Part shown: piece by piece, positions 36,586-49,057 of the stretch
How positions within the stretch are numbered: the first letter of the stretch is position 1
Layout: each line of letters starts with the position of its first letter
Assembly (NCBI RefSeq): GCF_019703515.2
Contig: NC_059362.1
Coordinates: 31,102,326 to 31,166,325, forward strand
Length of the DNA: 64,000 nucleotides
Direction: 5' to 3'
DNA from: Myxocyprinus asiaticus
Lineage: Eukaryota > Chordata > Actinopteri > Cypriniformes > Catostomidae
Program-made: the position numbers and the translations under genes
Notes under the pieces: generated by a model
Seen by the model: the letters and a program-made list of their open reading frames with translations, nothing else
Told to the model about the DNA's origin: nothing
The model's database searches: none

Positions 36586-37483
36586 GTAGCAATGTTGTTT
36601 TAGATTGTAACATAACTGTAAGCCTGTGTAAGAATGACCAAGAGATGTTGCCAAAGATTTGTCAGAAGCTAATCCCTGTGTTACGCCTCAGGACATCCTG
36701 TGCACAATAAGCTACAGAGGAGCACCATAATTCAAAATATAGGCTACAGTTCATATGTGCTAAATATATGTATCCCATGGCACACCTCACATCATCAGAA
36801 CCACAACTAGCCATATTGTAAAATTATTTGAATCATTTACAGTCTCTACACAGACCATTACAAGCACAGGGTAGAACATTTCCCATATGAGGATAAATCT
36901 ATACCAGCAAAACCACTGTTTAACACAGTTTTGATTTGCTCCATAGACACCAAACACATATTCGTCCACATAAATGGATGCATATGTGTCAGTTTCAGCA
37001 TTTCAGCATGGACACAGCTGTACAGCTCTTTATTCAGAAAAATTGCTGCAGACCCTAAGAAACTGCTTGAGGAGCACAATTTTCTTTCCTGTGTTGACAT
37101 ATTTAGTTCAAGATGGCACCAAGTATGGCTGCTGCATTGCGAGCTCCAACCCAATATTGAAGTGTTTTGTTTGTTTTGTCTACAGTTCTTATGTTTTTTG
37201 TCTTGGATGTTGTCTGCCTTATTGTATATGACAGACAAACACTTTTGGACATTGGTTCTGCAATAGCACACGAAAACCGGACTTTAAATACCTCAATGCC
37301 GACCCGCTGTTTTCAAACACGCCAGCGGAGCCCTTTGTCCGGGCAGCCCGGCTGTGGAAACGCAGCCGGAAAAGGGGAAGGAGAGCCGGCGTTCTCATCA
37401 GACTAAGTATTCTACTGGCAAATATTCAGTCTCTGGACAATAAGCTCTGCGAGCTGAGAGCGTGGATCTCTTTCCAACGAGAG

Positions 37484-37903
37484 ATGAGGGACTGCTGCAT
37501 TATCTGCCTTACAGAAACTTGGATGTCTACGGAGATTCCAGACTCAGCCATCGAACCCGTGGGGTTTTCCGTGCACCGAGCAGACAGAGTGAAAGACCTC
37601 TCAGGTAAAAGCAGAGGAGGTGGTGTATGTTTTATGATCAACAAATCCTGCCGTGATCAGAGGAACGTACATTCTACCAAGTCTTTCTGCTCTCCTGATC
37701 TGGAATTTCTCATGCTTCTGTGTCGACCATTCTGGCTACCGAGGGAATTCACAGCGGTCATTATCACAGCTGTGTACATCCCGCCACAAACCGACACAGA
37801 CCGGGCACTCAAGGAACTGTATGGGAGTATAAGCGAGCAGGAAACCGCGCACCCTGAGGCCACGTTCGTTGTGACTTTAACAAAGCCAACCTCAAGTCAA
37901 TAG
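37484..37903 (+). pseudogene. LINE apurinic endonuclease-like domain
   Basis: 139-residue frame with LTETWMSTEIPDSA (catalytic Glu region), RGGGVCFMINKS and VYIPPQTDTDRALKEL. It ends where a frameshift precedes the expected catalytic DFN motif (seen as CDFNKANLKS in another frame near 37870). Inactive. Confidence 0.85.
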
Positions 37904-38730
37904 CACCAAAATACTACCAACACATCAGATGCAACACACAAGGGGACCAGGTTTTGGACCATTGCTACTCTCCCTTCCGGGATGGCTACAAATCCCTCCC
38001 CCGCCCATCATTTGGCAAATCAGACCACTCTTCCATTCTGCTTCTGCCCGCTTACAGGCAGAAACTGAAAGAGGAAGCACCCACCCTCAGAACAGTCCAG
38101 TGCTGGTCAGACCAATCAGATTACATGCTACAAGACTGTTTTGATCACGTGGACTGGGAGATGTTCCAGTCCACCTCTGATGATGACATCAAGGTTTACG
38201 CTGATTGTGTAACGTGTTTCATCGGGAAGTGCATAGATGACATAGTACCGACCAAAACTATATGGACCTACCTGAACCAAAAACTGTGGATTAATAGTGA
38301 TGTTCGTGCGGCACTTAATGCGTGGACCTCCGCTTTTAATTCCGGGAAAGTGGAGGAGCATAAACAAGCCAGTTATGCCCTCCGCAAAACTGTAAGAGCA
38401 GCCAAACGCCAGTGCAGAGACAAGATTGAAGGACAGTTCAACACCACTGACTCTAGAAGCATGTGGCAGGGAATTTGTATCATCACGGACTTCAAAGGGA
38501 ATAAAAACTCCGCCGTGAACACCGCTGCCTCTCTCCCGGATGAGCTTTATACTTTTTATGCTCGTTTCGAGGGAAATAACACCGCCCTCATGGAGAGAGC
38601 TCCCACGGCCGAAGCTACAGAGGTTAGTTCACTCTCCATCTCTGTAGCGGATGTAACCTGATCCTTTCCGATGGGTGAATATCCGTAAAGCCTCGGGTCC
38701 AGACGGCATTCCGGGCTGCGTTATCAGATC

Positions 38731-39216
38731 GTGCGCGAACCAACTGGCTGGTGTTTCAACCTTTCCTGCTCCTTGTCTGTGGTCCCCACATGCTTTAAAA
38801 CGTCCACCGTTGCTCCTGTACCAAAGCAATCCAATAACACTTGCTTAAATGACTGGCATCCTATTGCTCTGACCCTCATTATCAGCAAATGCTTTGAGAG
38901 ACTAATCAGAGATTACATCTGCTCTGTGCTGCCTGCCTCACTGGACTCACTGCAGTTTGCATACTGCAACAACCGCTCCACTGATGATGCCATTGCATCT
39001 ACACTACACACTGCTCTCTCCCACCTGGAAAAAAGGAACACATATGTGAGAATACTGTTTGTAGACTACAGCTCAGCATTCAACACCATAGCGCCCTCCA
39101 AGCTTGATGTGAAACTCCGGGCTCTAGGCTTAAACAGCTTGCTGTGCAGCTGGATCCTGGACTTCCTGTCAAGCAGACGCCAGGTGGTTAGAATGGGAAG
39201 CAACATCTCGTCATGA
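38731..39216 (+). pseudogene. LINE reverse transcriptase, N-terminal part
   Basis: 161-residue frame covering the fingers and first palm motif: VVPTCFKTSTVAPVPKQ, LTLIISKCFERLIRDYI, LFVDYSSAFNTIAP (first catalytic Asp), SWILDFLSSRRQVVRMGS. The TGAPQGCVLSP and FADD boxes are lost because the element ends at 39216. Confidence 0.87.
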
Positions 39217-40726
39217 CGTCTGCGTGTCTTTAGTGCAACGTCTGTGTTTCCCTTACATGACGTCTGCATGTGCCTTCACCTCGCTTCACTCGCTCGTCTT
39301 CATGAATGGGTTTTCTGCACCTCCTCTATTGCATTTGAGGAATCTATGGCAAGTCTGATGTCTTGCCAGGACATTGATTTCACTGTTTAAACTTACTAAT
39401 GCTTAATATGACTCAGAACACACCACTACATCCATAGGATGGATTTCTTCCACTCACTGAAGAGCGATTATAATTGCTGTCATTTCAGTTGTACACACTG
39501 ACTGAAATATGATTTGATAATATTTTTACAATGTAAGGTTTAAAATGAGGAATATAAATAGCGGCAGCCTTTTGTCCAGAGTCAGTTTTTTTTTAGCCAT
39601 CTGTATATATTTGAATACTGTTGAACTATTCCTGGTCTAAATGATTTTCAAACTATTTCCTTTGAATTAAATATTCCCTTTCCATTTATTTTACCACGGA
39701 ACTGAGATCAACCATTGGCACTGGGAATAGCCAAGGTGGTGTTACAGGCATTACCACAGTAGGACTTGTATTTATGCTAATATCTATTGTATCTAAATGC
39801 AAAATAACTTTTCTCAAAGCTTGTGATTGTATGACATACATTTTCCTTAACATAGCTATCTATTTTAGGTCTAATCAATGCACAGTATATTCTCTTTAAT
39901 GATTGTCTACTTGCACCCCAATCAACCCCTGCCATGCATCTTAAAATGTTTATTCCTTTATTGCATTTGTCTAATATTCTCTTTATGTGTGAGAAACATT
40001 TCTGTTTATAATGCATTCACATCCCCAAAAACCTAATCAAACTTGTTCTAATGCTTGATCATAAAGTTGTAATGTAATTTTGGGAGTTTATTCTTCTTTG
40101 AGAAATATATCACTTGCGTTGTTTTAACAAAATGTCAGAAACCCCAATCATTTGCCCACTTCTCCACTTCTTTAAATGCAATATGCTTGCTTCTCTCCAC
40201 ATATGGAACATTCCGTAGTTTTTTCCACAAAGCACCATATTTATCAAATATATTTTCATTTTAAAGAAACAGAATTTAAATGATATCCACTTTATCAGCA
40301 TCAGCGCATAACAGGTGCCGGTAATCACTGTTAAGTTGCGATCCGCCAATAAAACAGAAGATGAAGAAAAAACAGCTCATGAACGTCCCGCAATACCTGC
40401 CTTTGATCTCAAAGGTGTCTGATCCACTACGAGAAGTGAGAACTGTCCGACTTGACCAAGTATAGGTCTCTGCAGAACAGTAATGGGTGTTTTCTTCAAA
40501 TCTGTGAGAATCAGTGAAGGACTATGAAATGAAGTGAAAAGTATACCTTTGTGTAATGTGTAGGTCTCTTATTAACAACCATCCAGTAATTGTTCTGTAA
40601 AAGTACACATAGCACAGTGACAGTTCATGATTTATTTTGAGTCAGACATGACAAAATAAATCTGCTTTACTAAATTTTCATTCACTAAAAAGTACCTGCT
40701 GATAAGAGTCATTAGTTTCAGGAGGT

Positions 40727-40922
40727 AGCACTGTTTGCTTTGCGGTGTAGATACAAAAGAACAGACTCATTTGAGTCTTTTGTTCAGGAATTGGACTACA
40801 CTGGCCACGCTGTATGTTTCGCACTGTAGATTCAAAAGAACCAGTTCATAAGATTCATTTGTTCAGGAATCGGAATACACTGGCCGAGCTGTTTGTTTCA
40901 CTCTGTAGATTCAAAAGAACCA
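40727..40922. repeat. Tandem repeat, about 82-bp unit, 2.4 copies
   Basis: Unit contains TGTAGATTCAAAAGAACC, TTGTTCAGGAAT and ACACTGGCC; three starts near 40727, 40808 and 40889. A few substitutions between units. Confidence 0.8.
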
Positions 40923-42266
40923 ACAAAACTATAAACTTATGCACCCTTCAGTGAAACATGCTGGTTTATGTGTTTATATTGTATAAAAACATCATAAAAC
41001 AAGAGTTTACAAGTAATTACATGGTGTGGTATTGATTGGCCTTGGCTTAGTGCGTGCAAAAACCCTCTAGTATGTAAATAACATTTAACGCAAGGAGTTC
41101 TGCTTTAAAAAACATACTCTTACATAACTAAACCCATGCAGTGTCACTGCACTGTAGAATGGTCTAGAATAGAAAGTGGGGGTTTTGAATGGGAGCCACT
41201 GATGCAAACAGGGGTAAACAGGAAATAGATGTGATAATGTAGAAGACAGGAAGTGTCCAATAAACCCCCTCTTGGTTATGCATTCTCTCTCGCCATCTTC
41301 TTTCTGGTTATACACACATAGAGACTCCCACACAGACAGTCACACACACCACTCCTTCTAACTCTAAATAACATAAGCTGCACATGTGCAGCACATGTGG
41401 TATGTGTTTTCCTGCTAACTCTGTAATACAGAATAGCTCAGAATGAGTGAATAAAATGAAGGTTACAACTAATGGAATATTCCATTTTGGAGGGCAGCCA
41501 GAGCCACAGATATAGCCAAGATGATTAAGACAATCCTCTAAACTAAGAGTATGAGCTCTAAACTTAAATCAAATCCATCTTATACTGTATGTGTGGATGA
41601 GATCAGGAAAGAGGAAAATTGGATGCACTTCCTGCTAAATCTATTTCCCAACACTCCCTCTTAGCATTCTTCAGCCAAACAACTCAATGCAAAAGTATCA
41701 ACTGTAATATGACAATTTTAATGGTATTTATTAATGGTAATTATTAAGCTGTATAAGACAAGAAGTTCCATAAAGATATTTATTAAACTCCCTATATAAA
41801 ATAAATAAATATAAAAAGGATCAAATTTGTTTTAAGATGTTTCTCCAAAACTCCTTAAGAGAATAGAAATAATTAAGACAATGGTTGGCATACAGTCGGA
41901 ATATAATAAAGTGAAAAAAATATAATGAATAGCATGTCTAAAACTATTTGGTCTTGGAAGAATTTGCTAAGAAATGTTTGAATTCATCTTGAAATCAAAA
42001 ACGACTGATTGCAGTTTTGGTATCTTAGAAAATCTTAGCACATATTGCTACACTGTTGTTAAAATCTCTACTGAAACAAACAAGTGAGATCAATATGGTC
42101 TTTTCAAAATTTGGAGAAGCAGGATATTTTAGTAAAAGTCTCTCTTTACTCTCCAGGTGAAACAATTTAGATTTTTAAGAGATTTCATTAGATTTTTCTT
42201 TCCTACGCATCTGTTTGGCATCATTTTATCAAACAATGTAACCAAATATTAAATATTGATAATATT

Positions 42267-42696
42267 ATTATTCTTTTTTCTCCCCAATTTGGAATGCCCA
42301 ATTCACTCTCTAAGTCCTCGTGGTGGCGTAGTGACTTGCCTCAATCCGGGTGGCAGAGTATGAATCTCAGTTGCCTCCGTATCTGAGACCGTCAATCTGC
42401 GCATCTTATCATGTGGCTTGTTGAGCACGTTACTGCGGAGACGTAGCGCGTGTGGAGGCTCACGCTATTCTCCGTGGCATCCATGCACAACTCACCATGT
42501 GCCCCACCAAGAGCGAGAACCACACATTATAGCGACCATGAGGAGGTTACCCCATGTGACTCTACCCTCCCTAGCAACCAGGCCAATTTGGTTGCTTAGG
42601 AGACCTGGCTGGAGTTACTCAGCATGCCCTGGATTCGAACTGGTGACTCTATGGGTGGTAGTCAGCGTCAATACTCGCTGAGCTCACCCAGGCCCC
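42267..42696 (-). repeat. 430-bp tRNA-derived SINE, copy 3, with target duplication
   Basis: Minus-oriented. Flanked by exact 16-bp duplication AAATATTGATAATATT at 42251-42266 and 42697-42712. The tRNA-like head on the minus strand is GGCCTGGGTGAGCTCAG with one inserted base in the A box. Confidence 0.95.
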
Positions 42697-42805
42697 AAAT
42701 ATTGATAATATTTAAGAATCTGACATTTAAATGATTGACCACTAACTAGAATTTTGGGGGTGATGCATCCCCCTCAATATGGTGGTTACGGCGCTCTCTA
42801 AACAC

Positions 42806-42890
42806 ATCTTTTGTAATGATATAATCCTCCCTGGAAACAGATTTTTTCCCCCTCATAGTTTCCAAGGAGGATTACATCATTACAAAAGAT
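42806..42890. repeat. 33-bp inverted repeat with 19-bp loop
   Basis: Arm 42806-42838 (starts ATCTTTTGTAATGAT) and arm 42858-42890 (ends ATCATTACAAAAGAT) are near-perfect complements, able to form a strong hairpin. Possibly a small palindromic DNA element. Confidence 0.85.
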
Positions 42891-44793
42891 ATCGAATTAC
42901 ATATCTGAGTCTCAAATTGTCCATGCTTGAGGAATTATTTGAACATTTCTGACACTAAGATCACTTGTCATCTTGTAAGTACTAAATCTAAGACACTGGA
43001 GTTGTTAAAGCAAGAAAGCAAGAAAGCAAACAATTACACCTTGCATTGTGCTTCAGAGATTTTGCAGTCCAAATTAATCATGTAATGACAGCTGGAAATA
43101 CACTAGACCTCACAATTCCATGAGGGCAATTCTAAAATGTTCAGCAAGAATATGTATAATCCAAGAATATATTTAAAAAAAAAGCTCAGCTACAGATGTT
43201 TTAGTGTGTGGTAGAAGGTTGTTTCATATGGCAATAATTGATATCTCTCTAGGAAAAACAGGTCAGACGAATCCAAAATAGAGCAAAAACAACTTGGCTG
43301 ACCTGTGACTAAATGCACATTTCTACTGTGTATGTATGTGAAAGCTATTACAAGGAATGCCAAAGAGTGAAATGAGGAAACAGAGGCAATGTGGAAAAGA
43401 GAATAAGAAACTACGCTACTACTTTTGCTACATAATGCGATGTTTAATTTTAATGCAATGGCATTTATTATGCCAAAACTTCTCGCTTCTCGTAACTATT
43501 ACAATATAATACAACGTAAATATGTTATATAATATTTTTTGTCAATTTCATTAGAAATAAAATCTGTGAAGAGACACAAAACAATGTTCCCTCACATAAA
43601 TAGTATGTCAGACTGCAATATACTCTGATTGTAAAATTCCAGCGATGAGACACCAAAAAACCCATATACATTCTGTAAAGGATACACACACATACTTGTT
43701 TGTGACTTCACCATGATAAGATTTAATTACTATGTGTACTAGTTGTGCCTAATATTGTGGTTTTCCATACATTTCACCCCTCGCTAAGCACCAAATGCAA
43801 GTAAAAATTGGCTTTAGGTGTAAACAAAGCAGAGTTACTTGCCAGATGGCCGCTAACTTTATTAGGAACTGCAACATTACGTGGTTTAAATCTAATTCAA
43901 TTAAAGAGGTACAAACCGTCTAATAAAGAAAATATTTGCATATCTTCTTCTACCTCAGTGAAAAGTTTACCATCAGAGCTTTATCTAGGATCCCTAAAGT
44001 TTTTTCGCATGCAGTAAGACACCAAAATAAAAATATGAGGAACAAAATCCCAATGACACTCCAGAGACTGCCTCATCTTGTTCTGTATATGATGCTGTGA
44101 ATGACAAGGCTCAAGCTTGCGATGCTGGTCACTGATATACAAAACAGTGAAATAATTCCATTGTCATAGGGACAAAATTGCAAAAGACCGTATTGAGTCA
44201 AATTCTGTCTGCAATGTCACTAATATCCTTCCAATTCATTTTCGTCTTAAATATAGGATTCCGGTTGGCTCAGCGTATTTATTTGTGTTATTGTGAGAGT
44301 GTGTGTTGAACGCCTGTGTACAGTCAAGCTAAGAAGCCGAAGGTGTTTACCTGGCCCCAGGACAGTGCAGTATGCAGTGTGTATTCATCTCTGCATGTTT
44401 GAGGATGATTTTAGAATAAAAAAAAACTTCTGGGCTGCAGACCAAGTCCTCCTCTCATGCAGACTGCCTGTTCCCCTGGTGCTAGAGCAGTCTGACCCAG
44501 CACGTTACCACTTGGAGGGGAGTTTCCGGTCATTTGTGGTCATCTACTTCTTATGAACACATGAATCTATGACCATTTTTGACTGAAAGCTTACTCTATA
44601 TTTAGATCTTCCATACACTATATAATAAAATGGGTAGTTCCAGTCTGAAATTCTGATTGGTCAAAACAGCATCCCAGTCATGATACAATCCATGACATAT
44701 TAACAGCTTTGACCCACTCACCATACCACTGTGCAGAACTTATAGCAGCTAATTATTTTCAAAGCAATGTTCTGCTATTTCAGGGATCTTCTA

Positions 44794-44958
44794 CACTGTA
44801 AAAAAAAAATCCAGTTGTTTTTACAAAAAATAATAAAAAAAATTAATAAATAAAAAAATTACAGCTGTGGTTGCCAGAATAATTATGTTAAAAATACAGT
44901 AAAAATGTAAACAACTTTACAGAAAAACCTGTAAGTTTTTACTGTATATTTTACAGTG
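44794..44958. repeat. Small AT-rich MITE with CACTGTAAAA ends
   Basis: Starts CACTGTAAAAAAAAAATCC and ends ACTGTATATTTTACAGTG, complementary ends about 12 bp long; interior has CAGCTGTGGTTGCCAGAAT. 165 bp. A common fish MITE type. Confidence 0.7.
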
Positions 44959-45130
44959 CTGTACCATCATTTATATTATTAAATGATAAACTTAATATAT
45001 TAACCTTCTAAAACTAAAAATCTGCTTTTCATTTTATAATGTATTGTTAATCACCGTAGTAATTACAGAAGGGCACATGATGACATGAAGTTCATCAACA
45101 GTGGCCCTTCCAGGAGCAATGACCAAATAT

Positions 45131-46222
45131 AGCTGCAAGCAGCGATGACGGGCCCAAGCACATTTGGTCCATTTCCACCCGATGGCTTTTGGAAAATAAT
45201 GCAAGGTGGACACATGGATTTGGCGTTTGACATTATTCTAAACAATTTTGAAGCAATTTGGGTAAATATAAGAGGACTATTTTAAAGTCTGTTGTAAGAG
45301 CCACACTTCCTGCTGCCAGGTGGTGGCGCTATTACTGTGACCCAAAACTGTCAAATCCATGTGATTAGCCCCCAAGACTAAACATACATCTCAAATTTGA
45401 TCTAAATCAAACATTGCACACAGAAGATGAGACACTTCCCATTTCCCATTTTTCGCCGTTAATTTAATGCCTCACCATGGCAACACCATTCCATATATCA
45501 AAATCTGTTTGCAATTTAGCATCTACAATGGCAATACTTTTTAAGATATCAAATATTCCTTTACAATTTTACATTAGCAGTGTCTTGACATTATTCTATA
45601 ATGTCATATATAAACATAAGAGGGCTATTTCAAAGTGCCATACTTCCTGCTGCCAGTTGGTGGTGCTATGATCGTGACCCATAATGACCACATCAATGTG
45701 ATCAGCCCTCATTACCAAACATACAGCTGAATTTTCATCAAAATTACACAATGCACACAGAAGATATAAGGCACTTCCTGTTTTCAATTTTTCACCATGA
45801 ATTTATTGCTTCGCCATGGCAACACCGTTCGATATATCAAAAATCTGTTCACAATTTAGCATCTTCAATGTCTTGGCATAATGTTGTCAAAATGTGGTGA
45901 CAGTCTCATGAATCCCCTAGGAGAAGTATTTTAAAGTTCTGAGACCGCAAAATATTTAAAAAATAAAAAATGGCCGACTTCCTGTTGGGCGGAGCTAATA
46001 ACTATAATTATGAAAGTTGTCCAGCTTGATGAGAAGTACATACGTATCAATTTTGGTGACTGTAGGTGAAAATGGGGGTTCTAAAGAGGCAGTCTTACAT
46101 GTCTATTTTAAAGGGGGCACTACAGAGCCCCCCCCCTACAGGCCCATGTGTGAACTTTTTCCCAGCCCTAATGGCCAATGACTCTGTTGTGTGTGCAAAC
46201 TTTCATGGAATTTTAAGCAAGT
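45131..46222. repeat. Dispersed repeat with internal tandem duplication
   Basis: Begins TAGCTGCAAGCAGCGATGA, a widespread fish repeat start. Two similar blocks about 345 bp apart carry CTTCCTGCTGCCAG, CACACAGAAGAT and CCATGGCAACACC (45300-45520 and 45645-45860). No coding capacity; class not assigned. Confidence 0.7.
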
Positions 46223-46274
46223 TCCTCAAAAACACCCAAATATGGTAAGAAAGGAATAATAACAATTAATGTAT

Positions 46275-46455
46275 TGCCATGCTTTTTGTTTTTGGCACAA
46301 CAGTAAATTCTAGAGACTGTTGTGAGTGAAAATCCCAGGAGATCAGCAGTTTCAGAAATACTCAAACCAGCCCGTCTGGCACCAACAATCATGCCACGGT
46401 CCAAATCACTGCGATCACATTATTTCCCCATTCTGATGGTTGATGTGAACATTAG
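46275..46455 (-). mobile_element. Tc1-derived fragment (arm type A)
   Basis: Minus strand carries GMIVGARRAGLSISETADLL followed by GFSLTTVSRIY, the transposase HTH start, and GTTCACATCAACCATCAGAA. Both ends lost. Confidence 0.82.
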
Positions 46456-46554
46456 TCCCCACATAGGTTTCATATTCATTGCAATGGGCATTAAATCCCT
46501 TAAACTGTCATCCTCCTCAATATTAATTTGCCAGTAGACTGTGGCTATCCACTT

Positions 46555-46885
46555 TCCTACAGCAATCGTGAAGCTGTGTTCATGATTCACGTCAAAGTGG
46601 CAAAGTCAGCGTCGTGTGCTGCTTTAAACTCATCATGAAAAGTGCTTGCAAACAAAAATTTCTCATTCTGCGTTTTGGTGATAATTACAATTTGGTGTGC
46701 TTCTGTGGTAATTAAAAAGTGCCTTACAAAGGCTGAAAAATACTTGATTTCGATCACAAGTCCCATCTGTGCTTGTTTGTACATCAAATAATGTTAAGAG
46801 CTCCTTTCTCCATCTTTTTATCACTGACAGGGAAGCACTGTCAGAGTTTCTTTTATTTACTGAGATAACCTCCATAAGATAGGAT
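46555..46885 (-). repeat. Dispersed repeat shared with 23508-23880
   Basis: Inverted copy: minus strand reads AGTGATAAAAAGATGGAGAA, TTTGATGTACAAACAAGCAC, AACGCAGAATGAGA, and continues further than the other copy to CATGATGAGTTTAAAGCAGC. Confidence 0.65.
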
Positions 46886-47087
46886 CATAGGATGGAGGAT
46901 ATCAACGGTCAACTAGCGTGTTAAGTATTCCGCATACGTTATGCTATTTTATGCTTAGCTTGTAGCCTTTTTGCGTTCTCTCAACGGCTCTGAGACGCGT
47001 GCTGGAAATGGCTTCTGGCGGGGAGGCACGACGTCGAGGGATTGATAGATCAAGTGGTGCTGGAACAGTTGGTCCATCGACTGCCCA

Positions 47088-48590
47088 GTGGGATGGCGGA
47101 GTGGGTCCAGTGCCACCGCCCGGCATCACTGGAGGAAGCTGTTCAGCTCGCGGAGGACCATTTGGTCACTACCATTTGGCCACTACAGTGCCCCGCCGCT
47201 CTCCCCTCAGGTGGAAGTGTCCGCCGACGCAAGTGCGGGTGTGGTGCCTGGGCCGGCCTGCTGGAGTTGCGGGGATCCGGGGCACTTCCGGGATCCATGC
47301 CCTGTGATGGAGCTGGGAATGGTGGTCCGGATCCCCGATACTCTGCAGGCTGCCCCCGATTGGGCCGGAGCGTACCGGATACCGGTAAGAGTCAAGGGGG
47401 GTACTCACCAAGCCTTGGTGGACACGGGTTGTAATCAAACCATTATCCACCAACGCTTGATTCAACACGGGGCACTGGGCACAACTAAAATGATGAGGGT
47501 GAAGTGTGTGCATGGGGATATTCACAACTACCCTGTGGTGACCCTTGTGATTAAATTCCGGGGAACAAAACAAAGAGTGGAGGCCACGGTCAGTTCCCGC
47601 CTCACCCATCCGCTGATTTTGGGGACTAATTGGCCTGAATTTAGAAATGTTTTAAAGGGAATCTGTGCGGATGGGTCCTGCCCGAAAGTGACGAGATGTG
47701 AAATGTGCGATGCTCTGGCAGGGGAGGCGGAGCTGGGGCCATCTTTGGCTGCTCCACGTCAGGATAACGTGAGGAGGGGAGAGGCTGCAGCCCCTCCCAT
47801 CCTCAGGGGATTTCCCGAAGGGGATTTCCCTTTGGAGCAGTCGCAAGACGAAACCCTCAAGCACGCCTTTGACCAAGTGAGAGTGATCGATGGTCAACAA
47901 CTCCAGCCGAATGTCGCACTTTCATATCCATATTTCGCAATTATAAATGAGCAGTTGTATAGAGTGACGCAGGATGCTCAAACAGAGGAAGATACAACCC
48001 AGCTCTTAATACTGCGGAGCCATCGGGAAATGGTTTTCCAGGTGGCTCATTATAATCCCATGGCAGGTCATCTAGGGGAAAGGAAAACACTGAACTGTCT
48101 AATAGCCCGTTTTTATTGGCCGGGCATTGGCGGCGATGTCCGCAGATTGTGTGCAGCATGCCACGAATGTCAGCTGGTGAATCCACCAGCCACCCCAAAA
48201 GCACCATTGCACCCTCTTCCGCTGATCGAGGTCCCCTTCGACAAAACTGGAATGGACCTCATCGGGCCATTAGAGCGGTCAGCACGCAGACATCATTTTG
48301 TATTAGTCCTAGTGGACTATGCAATGCGATATCCGGAAGCAGTGCCTCTACGCAGCATCTTAGCACGTAGTGTTGCGGAGGCACTCTTCAAGATAATCTC
48401 CCCAGTGGGGATTCCAAAAGAAATCCTCACCGATCAGGGCACAAACTTTATGTCACGAACACTAAACAAGCTCTATGAATTATTGGGCATTAAGTCAATT
48501 CGCACCAGCGTTTACCATCCACAAACAGATGGCCTGGTGGAGCGGTTTAATAAAACCCTTAAAAATATGATTTGTGATGAATTGAATTGA
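47088..48590 (+). pseudogene. Gag C-terminus, protease and integrase of gypsy copy B
   Basis: 500-codon open frame. Residues 1 to about 40 are out-of-frame gag; the next frame over still reads DQVVLEQLVHRLPSGMAEW. Then CWSCGDPGHFRDPC, a CCHC zinc knuckle. QALVDTGCNQTIIHQR is the aspartic protease with its DTG. The integrase follows: zinc finger HYNPMAGHLGE...CAACHECQ, then DDE core residues in TGMDLIGP, LTDQGTNFM and LVERFNKTLK. A TGA at 48588-48590 ends the frame, but the same frame continues NWDKWLDPLLFAVQEVPQ, so this is a nonsense mutation. Not a host gene. Confidence 0.92.
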
Positions 48591-48988
48591 AATTGGGACA
48601 AATGGCTCGATCCCCTGTTATTCGCAGTACAAGAGGTCCCGCAAGCCTCCACGGGATTTTCCCCATTCGAGCTGCTATATGGGTGGCGCGTGATGTCATA
48701 CGCAAAGCTTGGGAGGAGGGAGCTTCAAACAGTAAGAATGAAATTCAATACGTTCTTGATCTTAGAGCAAAACTCCACACTCTGGGGAAAAGAACACAGG
48801 AGAATTTGCTCCAAGCTCAAGAACGACAGCGCCGGCTGTATGACAGGGGAACTCGGCTGCGGGAATTTGCACCGGGAGATAAGGTACTCGTATTACTCCC
48901 CATATCGAGCTCCAAATTACTCGCCAAGTGGCAAGGACCCTTTGAGGTCACACAACGAGTGGGGGGTCTCGATTATGAGGTAAAGTGA
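48591..48988 (+). pseudogene. Integrase C-terminal domain of gypsy copy B
   Basis: After the nonsense codon the integrase reads TGFSPFELLYGWRVMSYA. A frameshift near 48700-48760 moves it to the frame containing KRTQENLLQAQERQRRLY, EFAPGDKVLVLLPISSSK and KWQGPFEVTQRVGGLDYE, the conserved end of gypsy integrases. Stop at 48986-48988. Confidence 0.87.
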
Positions 48989-49057
48989 ACCGATAGAGGG
49001 GGCACGCGTCAAATTTATCACCTTAACCTCCTGAAATTATGGAGGGAGGCGGTCCCT

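Larger units (their letters stand above)
37109..39216 (+). mobile_element. APE/RT-type LINE, 5' complete but 3' truncated
   Basis: Begins AAGATGGCACCAAGTATGGC, a typical LINE 5' start. Then an endonuclease domain (LLANIQSLDNKLCELRAW; CCIICLTETWMS; GKSRGGGVCFMINKSC; ITAVYIPPQTDTDRA) in the frame of 37484-37903. A shift follows, then 37954-38661 with SFGKSDHSSILLLPAYRQ and LWINSDVRAALNAW. The first third of the reverse transcriptase sits at 38731-39216 (LQFAYCNNRSTDDAIA; ILFVDYSSAFNTIAPSKL). It stops before the FADD catalytic box. Clade (L2/CR1/Rex1-like) unresolved. Confidence 0.88.

Noticed and set aside
37954..38661. 235-codon ORF as a host gene
   Set aside because: It is the linker between endonuclease and reverse transcriptase of a LINE.
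47088..48590. 500-codon ORF as a candidate host gene
   Set aside because: It encodes a zinc knuckle, DTG protease and DDE integrase, with an adjacent LTR and disrupted continuation: a dead retrotransposon.
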